In this document: piece by piece, positions 11,101 through 21,803 of the stretch | Position numbering within the stretch: the first letter of the stretch is position 1 | Layout of the letters: each line of letters opens with the position of its first letter | NCBI GenBank assembly: GCA_002221725.1 | Contig: NJFT01000177.1 | Span: 1-64,000, forward strand | DNA length: 64,000 bases | Direction of reading: 5' to 3' | From: Scedosporium boydii | Taxonomy: Eukaryota; Ascomycota; Sordariomycetes; Microascales; Microascaceae | Position numbers and translations under genes: made by a program | The notes under the pieces: generated by a model | Database searches by the model: none | Seen by the model: the letters and a program-made list of their open reading frames with translations, nothing else | Told to the model about the DNA's origin: nothing

Positions 11101-13675
11101 TTCGCATGCAGCAGGCGAAACTAACCAAGAGATACCTGAGGAATGGAGAGGATCAGGATCTTCGAAACCCGTAGCAGTTCGATCAGAACGGATCAGATCC
11201 GGCAATGACGTTGGTGGGATGATCGTATTGGTGTGTTGGGGCGGTGCATTAATTGATGAGTGACAGACCTCAGCTTCAATGGACAGCCAAGCCCAGTGTG
11301 CTTCCCATCAGTGGTCTACGAAGTATGCACACAAATTTGTAGGAGGTCGAGGACGAAGCCAGTCACGAGAGAGACTGCAAGGGACAAGGGAGAAGAAGAA
11401 CCCGATGTCCATGAGCCCATTTAGGATTGGTCTGCTTGCATTTCCATCAACTGCTAAGGTATTTTGTCAGAAAAAGAAGAAAGAAAATCTCGCTGTAACG
11501 ACGGGCAGCCCTTGCTTGTCGCTCCCAGCTCCCTTCTCCTGGGTCCGGGGAACCGACGCTACACCACTCTGAAGACCGAGATGCACTGGTAATAATGGGC
11601 CTGTTTGTTGGTTTTGACCAGTCAAGCCCTCGCTCAACAATAGGATTAAGACAGTCTGCAGGGTCTTTCTTACCAGAGCGTAGTACAAATCCTCCTGCAC
11701 CATGAGGCGGCCTTGAAATGATAATCGGATCAAATCAATCTATGACTTCGTAGTACAAGTCGATGCATGAGCTTCTCCCTGCAGCAGACTATGGAGTCTT
11801 GGAGCATCCATCAAATGTACGCCACACTCCTTTGCAGTCTAGACCACTCCGAGCTCTGTCCGTTATGACGGAACACTTGGAGGCTGATTCCTTCTTGGCG
11901 GTTTGCAGAGATGAGGGCTTTCATTCAACGAGGGATTATAGAGCTGAACTGATCCATCGGCATGGCGTGAGGGAACAAGGGAAGCGGGAGGGAAGTGAGG
12001 TCATGGGTTTGCGAAATTTGATGTTTCACCATGGCGACGACCCCATCCCCAGCAACAAGAAAAGCAACGATTATTTGATTAATGCCTCTCCATACATTTG
12101 AGTACATGCACTCTAGAATAGAGTATAATTTCGATTTCGACTCTATGAGTGGAGGGCTTCAAACCAAGATCTCGCTGTGGGGAGTGCGGCTGATTGACGT
12201 CGTCTTAGTCCCTGAACTTGCGGACTTGGATGATTCCACAAACCTTGCTGGTGATGATGTCGAAGGTCCTGAGATTTGATCACGCTGTGCTTGCAGCAAA
12301 CACTGGCGATAATAATCCCAACAGCACTTCTCCCACCCGAATTAATACTAGTGAAAATCTGCGAAATCTCGCTTATCGTTTGGGCTCGGCTTTTGGTGCC
12401 TTGGTGTCCTCAACAAGGGCCCAAGTCGTATACGAAGTAATATTCCAGAAAACATTTGGGCCTCCCAGTAGGACGGTAAAACTCTACACTATACTACATT
12501 ACGATGGGATCGGCAACGTCACAATCTTAAAAAACTGAGAGAAGGGTTTTTCTTTCCTTTTTTTGCTTCCATTTTTAAGCTCGGCTTCGCCCGAATGCGG
12601 CCTTAATCAAAAATCCTGCCAAGGGGGGGAGAGACCCAAGAAGATTGTGGCAGGGGTTCGGAACGGGCTGGATATTGGATCTTGTGGAGAAGGAATATGA
12701 GGTGAATTATGGCCCACCTCTCATCGAAAGCTTTGCACCATTTCCCAGATATTCCGCGCAGATGTCGACGCAGATGGGCGGGTGCAATTTACTTGTTACC
12801 TGCTGCCCGCACTTTTAAAGGTATTACAAGTGGATGGAAATGAGGGCGTCTTCTTCAAGCCAGCACGAGGCATATGCACGTCTTCCTGTCAGACCTCCGC
12901 AGAAGTAATAGTAGACAATATATTACGCCAGGATGGACACCCACAGATAGACGCATTGGACAGACACAGACAGGCACAGCACGGTGCATCACCGGCAGCG
13001 TTTCCTTTGGCATGGTACGTGAGAGAGTGGCAAGCCATGGCGAATTGGGTGTGTTATTGTCTTCGTTTGCTATTACACTACCTCATTGTTCGTCGAGACC
13101 CCGTTTGCTGTTTTGCTGGGGACGCGATTTCATTCGGGTGCCAGACCAGTGCGACGATGCGACGATGCGACGATACGACGATGCGATGGCACGCGTTGAT
13201 ATGTTGATGTTGAAGCCCAAAAGAGAAAAGTGCCCGTGTTTTTCGTCGGAGTACCTGTGGTGGTACCTTTGTCAATATATTAAATGAATCGATTTGATGT
13301 CTTCTTGGTGCTCCGGGCCTGCGTGCTTTGAGTGTGGCTTGAAGTCGTTCTGTCTGTGAGAGCCATTGATCAATCAACTGACATCGATGACAATATTTGA
13401 AGCAGCAAGCGCAGGATTGCTGGGCCAGGGCATTCTCTCCCTGCCCAAGCACATATCTTCAGTTATTTCCTAAAATTAGCAACCATTTACACTAGACTTT
13501 ACCTTGTCAGTGACATGTCCAGTCGTCCGCCTCATTACCGCATTCTTTCAACCTCACGATGCCTTCTGCAGCCTTATGCCCTGTTTTACTCTTGACAGGC
13601 GGGCAGCTCGGTCCACCAGTTCCAGGCCTCTGGAATGGGGAACCTCGCCCACTTTAAAATATCACATACTTCGTA
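8110..13675. repeat. Dispersed near-palindromic 9-mer TACGAAGTA, left cluster (6 exact copies)
   Basis: Exact copies are at 8110-8118, 9125-9133, 11317-11325 and 12431-12439 (TACGAAGTA), and at 8751-8759 and 13667-13675 (its complement, TACTTCGTA). One-mismatch relatives occur near 9547, 11744 and 13982. All are outside supported coding sequence. The TAC...GTA arms are palindromic around a GAA/TTC centre. Confidence 0.75.
13151..13186. repeat. Short tandem repeat, unit about GCGACGAT
   Basis: About four imperfect copies of an 8-nt unit (GCGACGAT, one copy with an A substitution) lie head to tail. This is a minisatellite-like tract in noncoding DNA with no gene context. Confidence 0.75.
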
Positions 13676-14995
13676 GGTTGGCGCATTTGTCGATGGCACT
13701 ATTTGTGGTCTAAAAACTTCCCAGCGTTTCACCATCTCAGGATAGTGAAGTGTATTGGGTCGCCCCGCTGGGGACTCGGCACAAATCGTACTCTACGTCC
13801 AAACTTGGGCTTCTGCCTCGAAGCTAGCGAGTGTGGAGTGGTGGACTCTGTGGAGGAAATGACCTAATTTGAATGCCCTCCTCCGATTTGGTCTTGTCTC
13901 TGTTTCTCCGCGCGTGTTGCTTGGGTAAAACTTGCTGACGGGCTTTGTTTCCTTTGGATGTGATTCGAGATGCGCAAGTGTGCTTCGTACTTGTAAACAA
14001 CATAAAGACCCACACGAAAAAGATTATTGTTTCGTTTCCCCCACCTCTCTGTTTGCAAAATCCGAGAGAATTGCGAAGTTAACCTCCAAGATACCCCTCC
14101 AACCCTCCCGAAGCTTATTTCTCAGATCTAACGAGAATGCAAGAGATCCTTTGTGGCGTTCTTAGACGATTCAATGTTTGGGAAGGGAACAGTCAATAAC
14201 ACGCAGCCCTGCGCACGGATTCCTGAGCCAAGAAACGCGTCCAACACATTCGCGTCTTGGAGGGCGGGTAATATTAAACAGGACGTAACGTTTTCTTCGA
14301 TGGCACTGACGTCGTTCATTTCCTGCGAGATCCGGTTGCTTGCTCATTTTATTCGTGCGGATGGCTGAGATGCCGATGAGATGACGGGCCTTTGCGATCC
14401 TGGCGCTGAAGACGTTGAAGGATGAGATAGTGGAGAGAGGATGAAGTGGAGGGTATAATACCCTTGGTCCTAGATTTACGCGTTCCATGAAGAGACAGAA
14501 GGAAATCCGGTCTTGATGTCATATTCCTATATATACATATACAAACTTCTATCGTTTGGCAATATTCTCCATGCTACCTCGGGGAGCATCCGTAACCCGT
14601 AAGCTTGAGTTACAGTGTTAGACTGTCGCCTAGAGAGTTTCAAAGTGAATCGATGTATATAAATCAGTAACGACTGTGGTCTCTATAGCTCTCTGAACGT
14701 CAGACGTCCAATCCCCAACGCCGCTCCCAATCCTGAACACCTTGCTACAGTATCCTTGGAAGAATCCTTTCCGACTATTCCAAACACCGCCGTATCCATC
14801 TTCCCCTCTTTAGGTCTCGACCGTGGGCCGTGACAAGGAGCACCTCGATCTTCGATATAATGCCCCGCTAGAGGGAAAGAAGCCCGCAACGCACCTTCCC
14901 TCACAAAATCGAAGAGAGCTCCCGTGATAACTTTATATACGATGTATACGATGACACGGAAAGAACTTCCAACCGAGCAGCTCAAGCAGCAATAC

Positions 14996-15117
14996 TGCGA
15001 CTAATGCCCGAGTGGTCGTTGGAGCGCTCAGAAGGTTAGAAAACAGAAGTTTTCGTAGCTCGCGGCAAGCACTCAAGGGTTCGAACCTGAGAGAACGCGC
15101 CACGAGCGAGCTTTTTG
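14996..15117 (+). ncRNA. tRNA-like Pol III-type sequence
   Basis: An A-box match TGCCCGAGTGG lies at 15005-15015. A B-box match GGTTCGAACCT lies at 15078-15088, and a run of five T at 15112-15116 could terminate Pol III. The A-to-B spacing of roughly 62 nt suits a long-variable-arm tRNA or a tRNA-derived element. I could not fold a clean cloverleaf or assign an anticodon, so it is probably a tRNA relic or a SINE-like unit. Its middle segment (15021-15043) resembles 41474-41495. Confidence 0.35.
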
Positions 15118-15194
15118 CCAATTAATTTTTTTCTTCTCTCTCTTTTTTCTTCCTCTTTTCGATTTACGGCCAAGGGCGACTCCCTGATTTCAAT

Positions 15195-17014
15195 TTAACA
15201 CTGAAAATAGCATTCCAATGAGCGTTTCTGGTTGCAGAACAGTTAGAAAACACAATCTTCTGCTTCAAATGATGGCAAAGACTTACTGCTCGAGCCCTGT
15301 CGCTCCCATCAACGGCGTAAAACTGACGCTTCCCAATCCCGTTACAGTTCCAGTCGGGGTTATCCCAAGCTCCAGGCTTATCACAGTAGGCGGGCGCCTT
15401 GAAATCATTATTCGCCGAATTCCACTGGAGGTCTCCGTAGGTAAAGTACATGGCCTGCTCATCGCCCTGGTTGCTTGTATCGAACTTTCCAACGGCCGAG
15501 AAATTCTTCTTCAGAGCGCCACCGGTGACAACCAGCGGACTAGCCTGATTAGCAGCCGTGATGTCGGGCCTGGAGGCTTCGTCAATCCGTAGGCCGTCGG
15601 GCTGGCGCATGTCCAATGTGGCAAAGTACTCTTCGCCGGAGGGCTCGCAGCGGCGGTATTGCTGGAGGTAGAAGAAGCATTGATTGATTTCGTCACCGGC
15701 TGCGTCGCCGCCAGCGGGGCCCCCCTGGTTGCCTTGCAGGTCGTTGATGTACGCGTCTAAAACTAGATCTCGGATCTTTTCGTGGAGGGCGTTCTGCGGA
15801 TGGAAGACCTTCACCCTGTTGCCAATCCCGCGCCAGAGGGGATCCTGGATGCCCTTGGTGTTGGGATCGCCAACCTCGATGGCGTCGAAAAGGGCATTCT
15901 GGAACTCGTTGTACGTCTTGAACTTGGCTTTGATATCGGCGCCAGCGGTGACCTTGTCGAGAGCCTTCTGGAGAGGTCCATCGACGGCGTCATCTTGAGC
16001 TTCGTTGTAGGGGTAATGGAAGAGCCAGAGGTTTGGATTGTGCTGGTCTGGCTCCTTGACTCCGGGCTCACAATACCTATGGCCCTCCACCTCGCCGTCG
16101 ATGGGGATCCATTTGACGCCCTGGTCTTTATTCCTCGACACCGCGTCCTCGATGGCCTTGTTCAGTTGGACGCTCATGTCGTTGAATTCTTTCCGAAGGG
16201 CTTGCGTCAGCCTCGTATGCTCTTTTCCGTCATCCTTGGGGTTGGCAGTCCGGGCGAAGGTGACGTCGTCGCATTCGGTTGTCTTGACGCTAAAGAATTG
16301 CGGAAACCCGGTGACGTAGAGCTTGAAGCCGTCACCGGCCGGGCCCTTGCGACCCTTCTCGACTACCTTCTTAATGGTCTTGTCGATATTGTCTGCAAGG
16401 TTCGGACTGATGAGAAGGTCCCAAGTGACTTGTCTTTGCTCATCACAAGTTCTTTGAGGTGGCCCGGCACCGAACGGGAGGTGGGTCTCCAAAATGCAGT
16501 TGAATATGATACCAGGAAAGTCAATGTCGTTACCTCCAACACTAAGTGAAGCCATGCTTGGGTTTCCGAATCTGGGACGGTCGCCTTGACAGAGTTTACT
16601 TAGCAAAAATGACTCTCAAGATACAGGTAATGCGGACAGGCCTATGTATTACTTACCATACTGGCTACTAGGGACGCCCGAGGTATCCTTGTCAAAGAAT
16701 TGGTAGGCCTCGACGTCTGCAGTGCTGGATCCAGAGCATACGACGTTGTGGAAGTCATGTCCCGCGGGAAGCCTTGCATCACCGTCCATCAGAACGGGGT
16801 AGGCGTGGTTATAGCGAAGGCAACGGTAAGAGTTGGAGATATAATCTCCAGCTCCGACACCTGAGGAGTAGGAGTCTCCGAGGGCCGTCCACTCGAAAGT
16901 GTCTCGGCCAAGGAGCTGTTTGATTGTGTCAATCTTGTTTGAGAGTGGAGAGGCAAGCGCGCCGGATAGAGCTGTCAAGGCCGTGAGGGCCTTGATCTTG
17001 GAGAGGACAACCAT
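15195..17014 (-). CDS. Secreted SGNH/GDSL-type hydrolase (esterase/lipase)
   Basis: A secreted serine esterase of the SGNH fold, predicted 562 aa in three exons. I chose the ATG at 17014 because it places a hydrophobic signal peptide (MVVLSKIKALTALTALSGAL) at the N-terminus; an upstream in-frame ATG at 17038 would only add eight residues. Block I is FEWTALGDSYSSG with nucleophile Ser48. Block III is SVGGND, giving the oxyanion Gly and Asn. The FHP of VKVFHPQNALHEK is a good candidate for the block V His. Intron 1 is 16656-16585 (GTAAGT...CAAG, 72 nt), which joins QYG to DRPRFGNPS. A likely intron 2 is 15286-15228 (59 nt, CTAAC branch), giving a short last exon ending at 15195; without splicing the frame runs to 15164. 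The region after about residue 400 is cysteine-containing and not assigned. The natural ester substrate is unknown. Confidence 0.85.
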
Positions 17015-17134
17015 TGATGGGATGCTATTCTGTTGCAAGGTAGAGTGCTCGAGGTAGGAAGATCAAGAGACAAGAGGCGTTTGGTGATCTCCAGGGGCTC
17101 TTCTTCTTCCACAACACAACGTCCCTTCGCGGCC

Positions 17135-17142
17135 TTATAAAG
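17135..17142 (-). promoter_or_regulatory. TATA-like element of the SGNH gene
   Basis: The minus strand reads TTTATAAG, about 120 nt upstream of the chosen ATG at 17014. Confidence 0.4.
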
Positions 17143-17612
17143 CGTGCTATTCTCCCTCGATGTTCCATCATCTCAAAGCATGGGAAACGGAAACTAACAC
17201 ACCTTGACGACTCGAAGTGTTCGAGGAGAGGCGCGGCGGCCCCCAAAGTTTGCACCTCCCCATCCATCATCATGTTCCGCAACAACATCGCCAACAATGG
17301 ATTTAAATAAATCTTACGTGGACCGGCTATGAAAGCCGTGGTGGGCTCGATGGAGACCGAACAAAAAGTCCATCCACATTCAAGCTGTGGATAGAGGTCA
17401 GCTTTGTCGATCAACAATATATTTAGAGAAAACCGCACGAAATCGCCCTGCGACTGGCAACTGAGACGTGAATTCCGCGGCCCCCAAAGGATGAAGCTTA
17501 CCTACCCCCGAGGGATGGACGGCCTCGGCCCCCGATCAGTGATCCTTAGCCCCCTAAGGGCGAATCCCTCCGCCCCCGAGGCCTGAGGGGCCCCGAAGCC
17601 GGCATCCTGGAG

Positions 17613-17648
17613 AGAACCTTGCCGTCTAAGACTCTGTTGCAAGGTTCT
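17613..17648. repeat. Perfect 10-bp inverted repeat
   Basis: AGAACCTTGC at 17613-17622 is the exact reverse complement of GCAAGGTTCT at 17639-17648, with a 16-nt loop. It could form a stable hairpin or mark an insertion footprint. Confidence 0.7.
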
Positions 17649-17815
17649 GGGGCTGAGATCGGGTTTGGATCAATAGTATTAGAATCCTGTAGGATCCAGG
17701 TACTGTTGTAAGACGCTGCAAACTATAGATTATTTCATCTGATGTCCCTAGGAAATTGCGTATAGGGAAGGATTGTAAAAGAGAAAAAGAAAACGGTTGC
17801 GACAGTGGCGCCGTT
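17634..17815 (+). mobile_element. Possible LTR-like remnant with primer-binding-site-like edge
   Basis: The segment begins with TGTTGC and ends GCGACA (imperfect terminal inverted repeat). The end is followed after one base by TGGCGCCGTTCACC, which resembles the tRNA primer-binding site beside many Ty3/gypsy 5' LTRs. No second LTR, gag or pol reading frame was seen. This is a weak structural match only. Confidence 0.2.
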
Positions 17816-18367
17816 CACCTCTTCGTCTTCTTCCATCTTTCCCTCCTTTCTCAATTCTACGTCTACCTACTTCTACTCGAATGTCCCTTCCACTTCTACA
17901 ATTACAGAAAATCTAGAAAACTAACCTAGTGTAGGACGTACAAATAGGAATGCCTTTTACAAGGTGTAGGACGGTTGGGGGATGGTCCATTGGGAACGCC
18001 TAGGATCTGCAATGCCTTGCGATGGTCATCTATTTTGGGTTCACAGGCAGCTTAGACCCCAAGGGTAAATACTTGATCATTGGCGAATATTACCGAACTT
18101 AAAATATCAATTGAAGTGGTGGTAAGCTCGAAGGAAGCGGCGCATGTCGGGGTGTTTCGTGTGTGTTACACAACATCCATCACCTCTTTAAGTTATTATT
18201 ATTACCAACAGCTCAGCCATCACCAATCCACCATCATCAGACATCACATCTCCGTCTCACCATCCATGCTACACACATAATTCTATCTTGTTCAAACTCC
18301 TCTGACAGTTCCGGGAATTCCAGATCGATTAATCTCTCCCTGATTTTTTTCCTCAATAATCTCGTCG

Positions 18368-19170
18368 ATGCAAATTCCACTCCGAGACTTGGCTGCCAGG
18401 GCCGTATCTTTGTCCCCATGGACTCAACAACTGAGGCTGGGTGGTGGCGACGGACCTTCGGGCAGCGGACTCGCACTCTCACCAGACGGCACCCCGCCTT
18501 TGCCGAAGTCTGATGAACTGCCTGGTGGCAGCCCTCTCAGCCTCTGCGAGGTCTCACGCTCAACAGACCTCTTCCAGATCACGTCTGTCGAACTCACCAA
18601 GCAACCACTATATTTGTACGTCAAGAATTGGGGTCACCGAGACATCTTCCTACTAATTATTGGCAGCGACGACGACTTTCTTTTTAACCTCTATGGTACT
18701 TTCCAAGATTCCTTCCCCCAAAATGCGACCATCGACGTGAGAATAGATTGTGGCTCCCACTGCGAAGAGTACGGCAACCCACCAGGTGAAAGGCCGGGCG
18801 AGACCTTCGCGATCGACTTCTGTGACTTTAGTAGCATCCAGCAGCCTCTAGGCGGGAAGAAGGATGTGACTTGTCCGCCGCCTAAAAAGGGTTGGGCCCT
18901 GATTACCTCGCCGGCATTTGTTTGGGAAATGTTCCTTGGGCCAGCGGTAAGTTCTATAACCTGTTTGGCTTTGCCATGCTTCACTAAATGGGTGTGGTCC
19001 TGGCTAAGAAAATAAAACAGGGCTGGTATAACTTTACTTTCGACGCCAAGACTACCACCGGCGAGAGAATATATTGTTTGACCGCCGAGGTCTGCTTGAG
19101 GTGGGAAGATGAGAAGAAGAATAAGCCCGGTCATAAAGGTCCTTGGAGTGACTGCAGATGGCCGCGATGA
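18368..19170 (+). CDS. ML-domain (MD-2-related lipid-recognition, NPC2-like) protein
   Basis: Predicted 242 aa in two exons (18368-18946 and 19021-19170), with an intron 18947-19020 (GTAAGT...CAG, phase 0). The ML pattern is visible: PGGSPLSLCE at the domain start, DLFQITSVELTKQPLYLYVK (first strands), a middle G..D...P.NATIDVRI segment, DFCDF, a CPPPKKGWALI block, and GWYNFTFDAKTTTGERIYCL as the closing strands. Fungal members of this family bind and transfer phosphatidylglycerol, phosphatidylinositol or sterols. The usual YTV and A..V core residues are only partly kept, so this copy is divergent. Family members are normally secreted or vacuolar with a signal peptide, but none is visible from this ATG. 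Either an upstream exon is missed or the protein is cytosolic. Ligand specificity is not predictable. Confidence 0.65.
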
Positions 19171-20367
19171 AAGGGAAAGGGAATGAACGAGGCCTTCTTG
19201 TCTGGTCCGGGCATGTATCCAAAACTGCGAATACTCAAGCTACTCCACCGTCTCACCTCCCAAGCGCCCAATACAGAGAGGCGAAACCTATGTTCAATAG
19301 TGCACTGTACCGTTCAATGTACCATTAATGGTTCACAGATAATTAAAGCTTGGCATATCCGGTTCTAGGGATACGCGAGATGAGAGGGAGTTTTGTTTTT
19401 CCAAAGGGTCGAAGAAGCAAGTTAAGATGAACGATCACCTCCGCCACGGGCGAGAGCCACCGCGAATCGGTCCCTGAGAAGACTGAGACAGACTGACTCG
19501 AGAGTGTGCTGTGCCGCTTTTTTTTTTTTCTTTTCGAATCGTCTTGCCGGCTGGGCTTTTGGTAGTTCTTGGCTTGCTTAGTTCTAGTTGCGGCAGCAGC
19601 ATGTCAGTATGTGGAAGAAGCCAAGGTTGATAGTTGGGTAGTTCTACTCGGCAGTCGCTTCAACGAATGGTTAGGAATTCAACCCGTGAACTGCGGTCCG
19701 ACAATAGTACAAGCGAGGAGGCTAAAGCCGTAGTTCCCAAATGTCTCTTTTTAAACTGGATCTAGATATCATTAGAACGGAGCCTGGGCTATCTCTCCCT
19801 CTGCCCAGGAGAGAGGCTGACCCTCTCCTCCCTTACAGTTTTTTTAGATGGGTTGATTCATTCGAATCTACTTGTACTGTCATGATTGATGAGCCGTCGA
19901 GCGTCCTGATAAACCCGGCCTGAATCAAGTGGCCCGGTAACACGGCAACCTCATCCCGCTCCTAGACACTATTGCGACATAGTTCTCACATCTGCAATCT
20001 AATTTAGACGTTCCCTGGTGGAACCGACAAACCAAGGTCCAACCGCCTCCGTGTCTCGCCATGGAACAGGAATACCCCAGGGTGACTTGGGTTGTGCTAC
20101 TCAACCTGTGGCGAACAAGAGGAAGAAAATAAATTAGATTGTCTAGAGACTGGGAGTGATCCTCCGGACTGGGGTTAGGAATGTGGCACCGGGTTGGATC
20201 GAGGCTGTCATCGTTAATGCGAGTACTTGATATGATAGTTGGGGATTCCTTGTTAAATGCTTCCCTAGCAATAGACTTCTCTAATATTTTGCGAAAATCA
20301 AGACGATAGGACGGAAGAAGAAATGAAGCAAAAGTCATTTCAATAAAAAAAAGAATTGAGTCAAGAA
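19171..20367. other. Intergenic, no gene seen
   Basis: Noncoding by frame and composition. It includes a T-rich tract near 19518. It lies between the 3' end of the ML-domain gene and the Pol III-type unit. Confidence 0.5.
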
Positions 20368-20444
20368 CATATCCCAAGGATCGAACCCAGGAGGTGCGGA
20401 TACGTATCTTAACGCACTCTCCCATGCCACTTGACCATTCTACC
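20345..20444 (-). ncRNA. tRNA-like Pol III unit (tRNA-Leu-like pseudogene or small hairpin RNA)
   Basis: Reading the minus strand from 20444, there is an A box (TGGTCAAGTGG), a strong hairpin, a B box (GGTTCGATCCT) and an eight-T terminator (complement of the A run at 20345-20352). The middle has the stem GTGCG/CGCAC extended by GGAG/CTCC with a bulged A, and its loop contains the palindrome GATACGTATC. If read as an anticodon arm, the anticodon would be AAG (Leu) with a tiny intron. However, the acceptor stem does not pair and there is no proper long arm. I therefore call it a degenerate tRNA or a tRNA-derived Pol III RNA rather than a functional tRNA. Confidence 0.45.
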
Positions 20445-21317
20445 TTCTCACCCTTCTATCGTTGTACCTCTGTCGTCCCGGTGCTCTCTCGGCCATTCCT
20501 GGCCCGTTTCTGAAGATTGAAGCTGGCAAAAATAAAGGCAAAAATTAAAAGCGAAGGCCCTGATTCCGTAGAGACCAAGTCAACGCAGGAAGACGGAAGC
20601 AAGAAGAGCGCAAAGCTGTAGGGCATGTGAGATGAAGCTACTTCGCTGGAGGAAGATGCATCTTATTTCGGATCAAGTAGTCAAGTTCATGGGAACATGA
20701 ATATGTAGATGGTATCTTTTATTCTCTTGTTCCTTTGTATCTTGGGAATGGATCAACCGATATATTCGCCGAGTTGAGAAGGTGAACTCCGGTGATGTGA
20801 ACTTGTACCTCATACGTTTGACCGGTGAGGACTCGGCAATGGACTACAATAGTAGGGACTCGCCTGCAGCTTCATCAATTGTTGTATTGAACTTATGTAA
20901 GTCGCTCGAAAGTACAGTCTGTCGTTGGCATCAATGGCATGCGAGTCTGATACAGTTCGGCAGGTGCTCCTTCTAAAGTCGAAATAGGGAATGGGAGCGG
21001 AGATAATTAATCCGCCTTAGTAGCGTTGGGGAGTGCAATGAACGACCTCGACGTAAGACGAAATCCATTCTCGGTTCGCTACGATTAAAGCTTTGTCGAA
21101 CACTATACGGCGACAAGGCTTTGTGTGGGTTTGCACATCGCTGCAAAACGATGAGACATAGCTGGTCACGGTGATGGGGCAGGACGGGCACTTCGTGAGC
21201 TATTTCGCTGGCTCAACTGAGGTTCGCATCGCCAACGTGGAGCGGAGGCAAGACAAAAAAGAGAATCCGGGAACAAGCTACGAAGTAGAGATGATCGCTT
21301 TCGTGGGCAAAAAAGGT
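20445..21317. other. Intergenic, no gene seen
   Basis: No supported gene. One exact TACGAAGTA copy lies at 21279-21287, beside the tRNA-Arg gene. Confidence 0.5.
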
Positions 21318-21406
21318 CGATCAAGCTGGGACTCGAACCCAGAACCTTTGCCAACCTCCTGGCGATTGAACCGGAAAGCAACGCGCTACCATTGCGCCAC
21401 TCAACC
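21318..21406 (-). tRNA. tRNA-Arg(CCG) with an intron
   Basis: The minus strand folds as a full cloverleaf. The acceptor is GGTTGAG with CTTGATC (three G-U pairs). The D arm is GCGC-AATGGTA-GCGC, the anticodon stem is TTGCT with GGCAA, and the loop is TTCCGGT once the intron is removed. The variable loop has 5 nt and the T arm is CTGGG-TTCGAGT-CCCAG, with discriminator G. A 17-nt intron sits one base 3' of the anticodon, the normal eukaryotic position. Mature length is 72 nt before CCA addition. The anticodon CCG reads the arginine codon CGG. Confidence 0.85.
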
Positions 21407-21803
21407 CTGAAGATGAGATGACGGGCACCGTGAATTGGCTGTTAGAACTGTGTGGTTTTCCCTTTTTGGAATCCTGGAAAGTTCCTGCCAAGGAGAAGAA
21501 TTGATGACTAATCAATCCATAGGCATCGACAACAATGAACACCCAACAGCTGAAGCTTGGGAGCTCACGCGTCCGAGTCTTGTAATATTGTTGGCGACAC
21601 AGCATTGTTTTCCCTTTTCACTTCGTCTGCTTTACTTCTTGCCATAATATCTCTCTTTCCCCGCTAACATCCCGCTTAGGAAGACCAGCGCTAGGTGGTA
21701 GTCTCAACAAAGGCAATAGACTCCATTTCCCTAGTTAGCGTCGTCTAACAGCCTAAAAATAGCATCATCAACAAAGACGCCTGCCTGGACAGCTTCCTCT
21801 CTG
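21407..21803. other. Intergenic: tRNA 5' flank and RCC1-gene promoter
   Basis: Noncoding. It is short and holds the upstream control region of the RCC1-type gene. No TATA box is evident. Confidence 0.4.

Larger units (their letters stand above)
5903..14995. other. 9-kb gene-free region
   Basis: I see no protein gene I can support. The open frames are short, overlap on both strands, lack signal peptides or domain motifs, and do not join through credible introns. Base composition is mixed rather than strongly AT-rich, so this is not a classic RIP-eroded block. It holds six exact copies of TACGAAGTA or its complement, a short octamer tandem repeat at 13151, and scattered near-palindromes. It could be an unusually long regulatory region or host noncoding transcripts; the sequence does not decide. 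Confidence 0.5.
17015..18367. other. Intergenic between the SGNH and ML-domain genes
   Basis: This holds the SGNH promoter, a C/G-rich segment (17470-17600), a perfect 10-bp inverted repeat (17613-17648) and a possible LTR-like edge around 17634-17801. The ORF frames near 18080-18367 are short and not convincing, although an upstream exon of the ML-domain gene could be hidden there. Confidence 0.45.

Noticed and set aside
15782..16549. 255-codon plus-strand frame across the SGNH gene
   Set aside because: Antisense to the hydrolase exon 2; no independent evidence.
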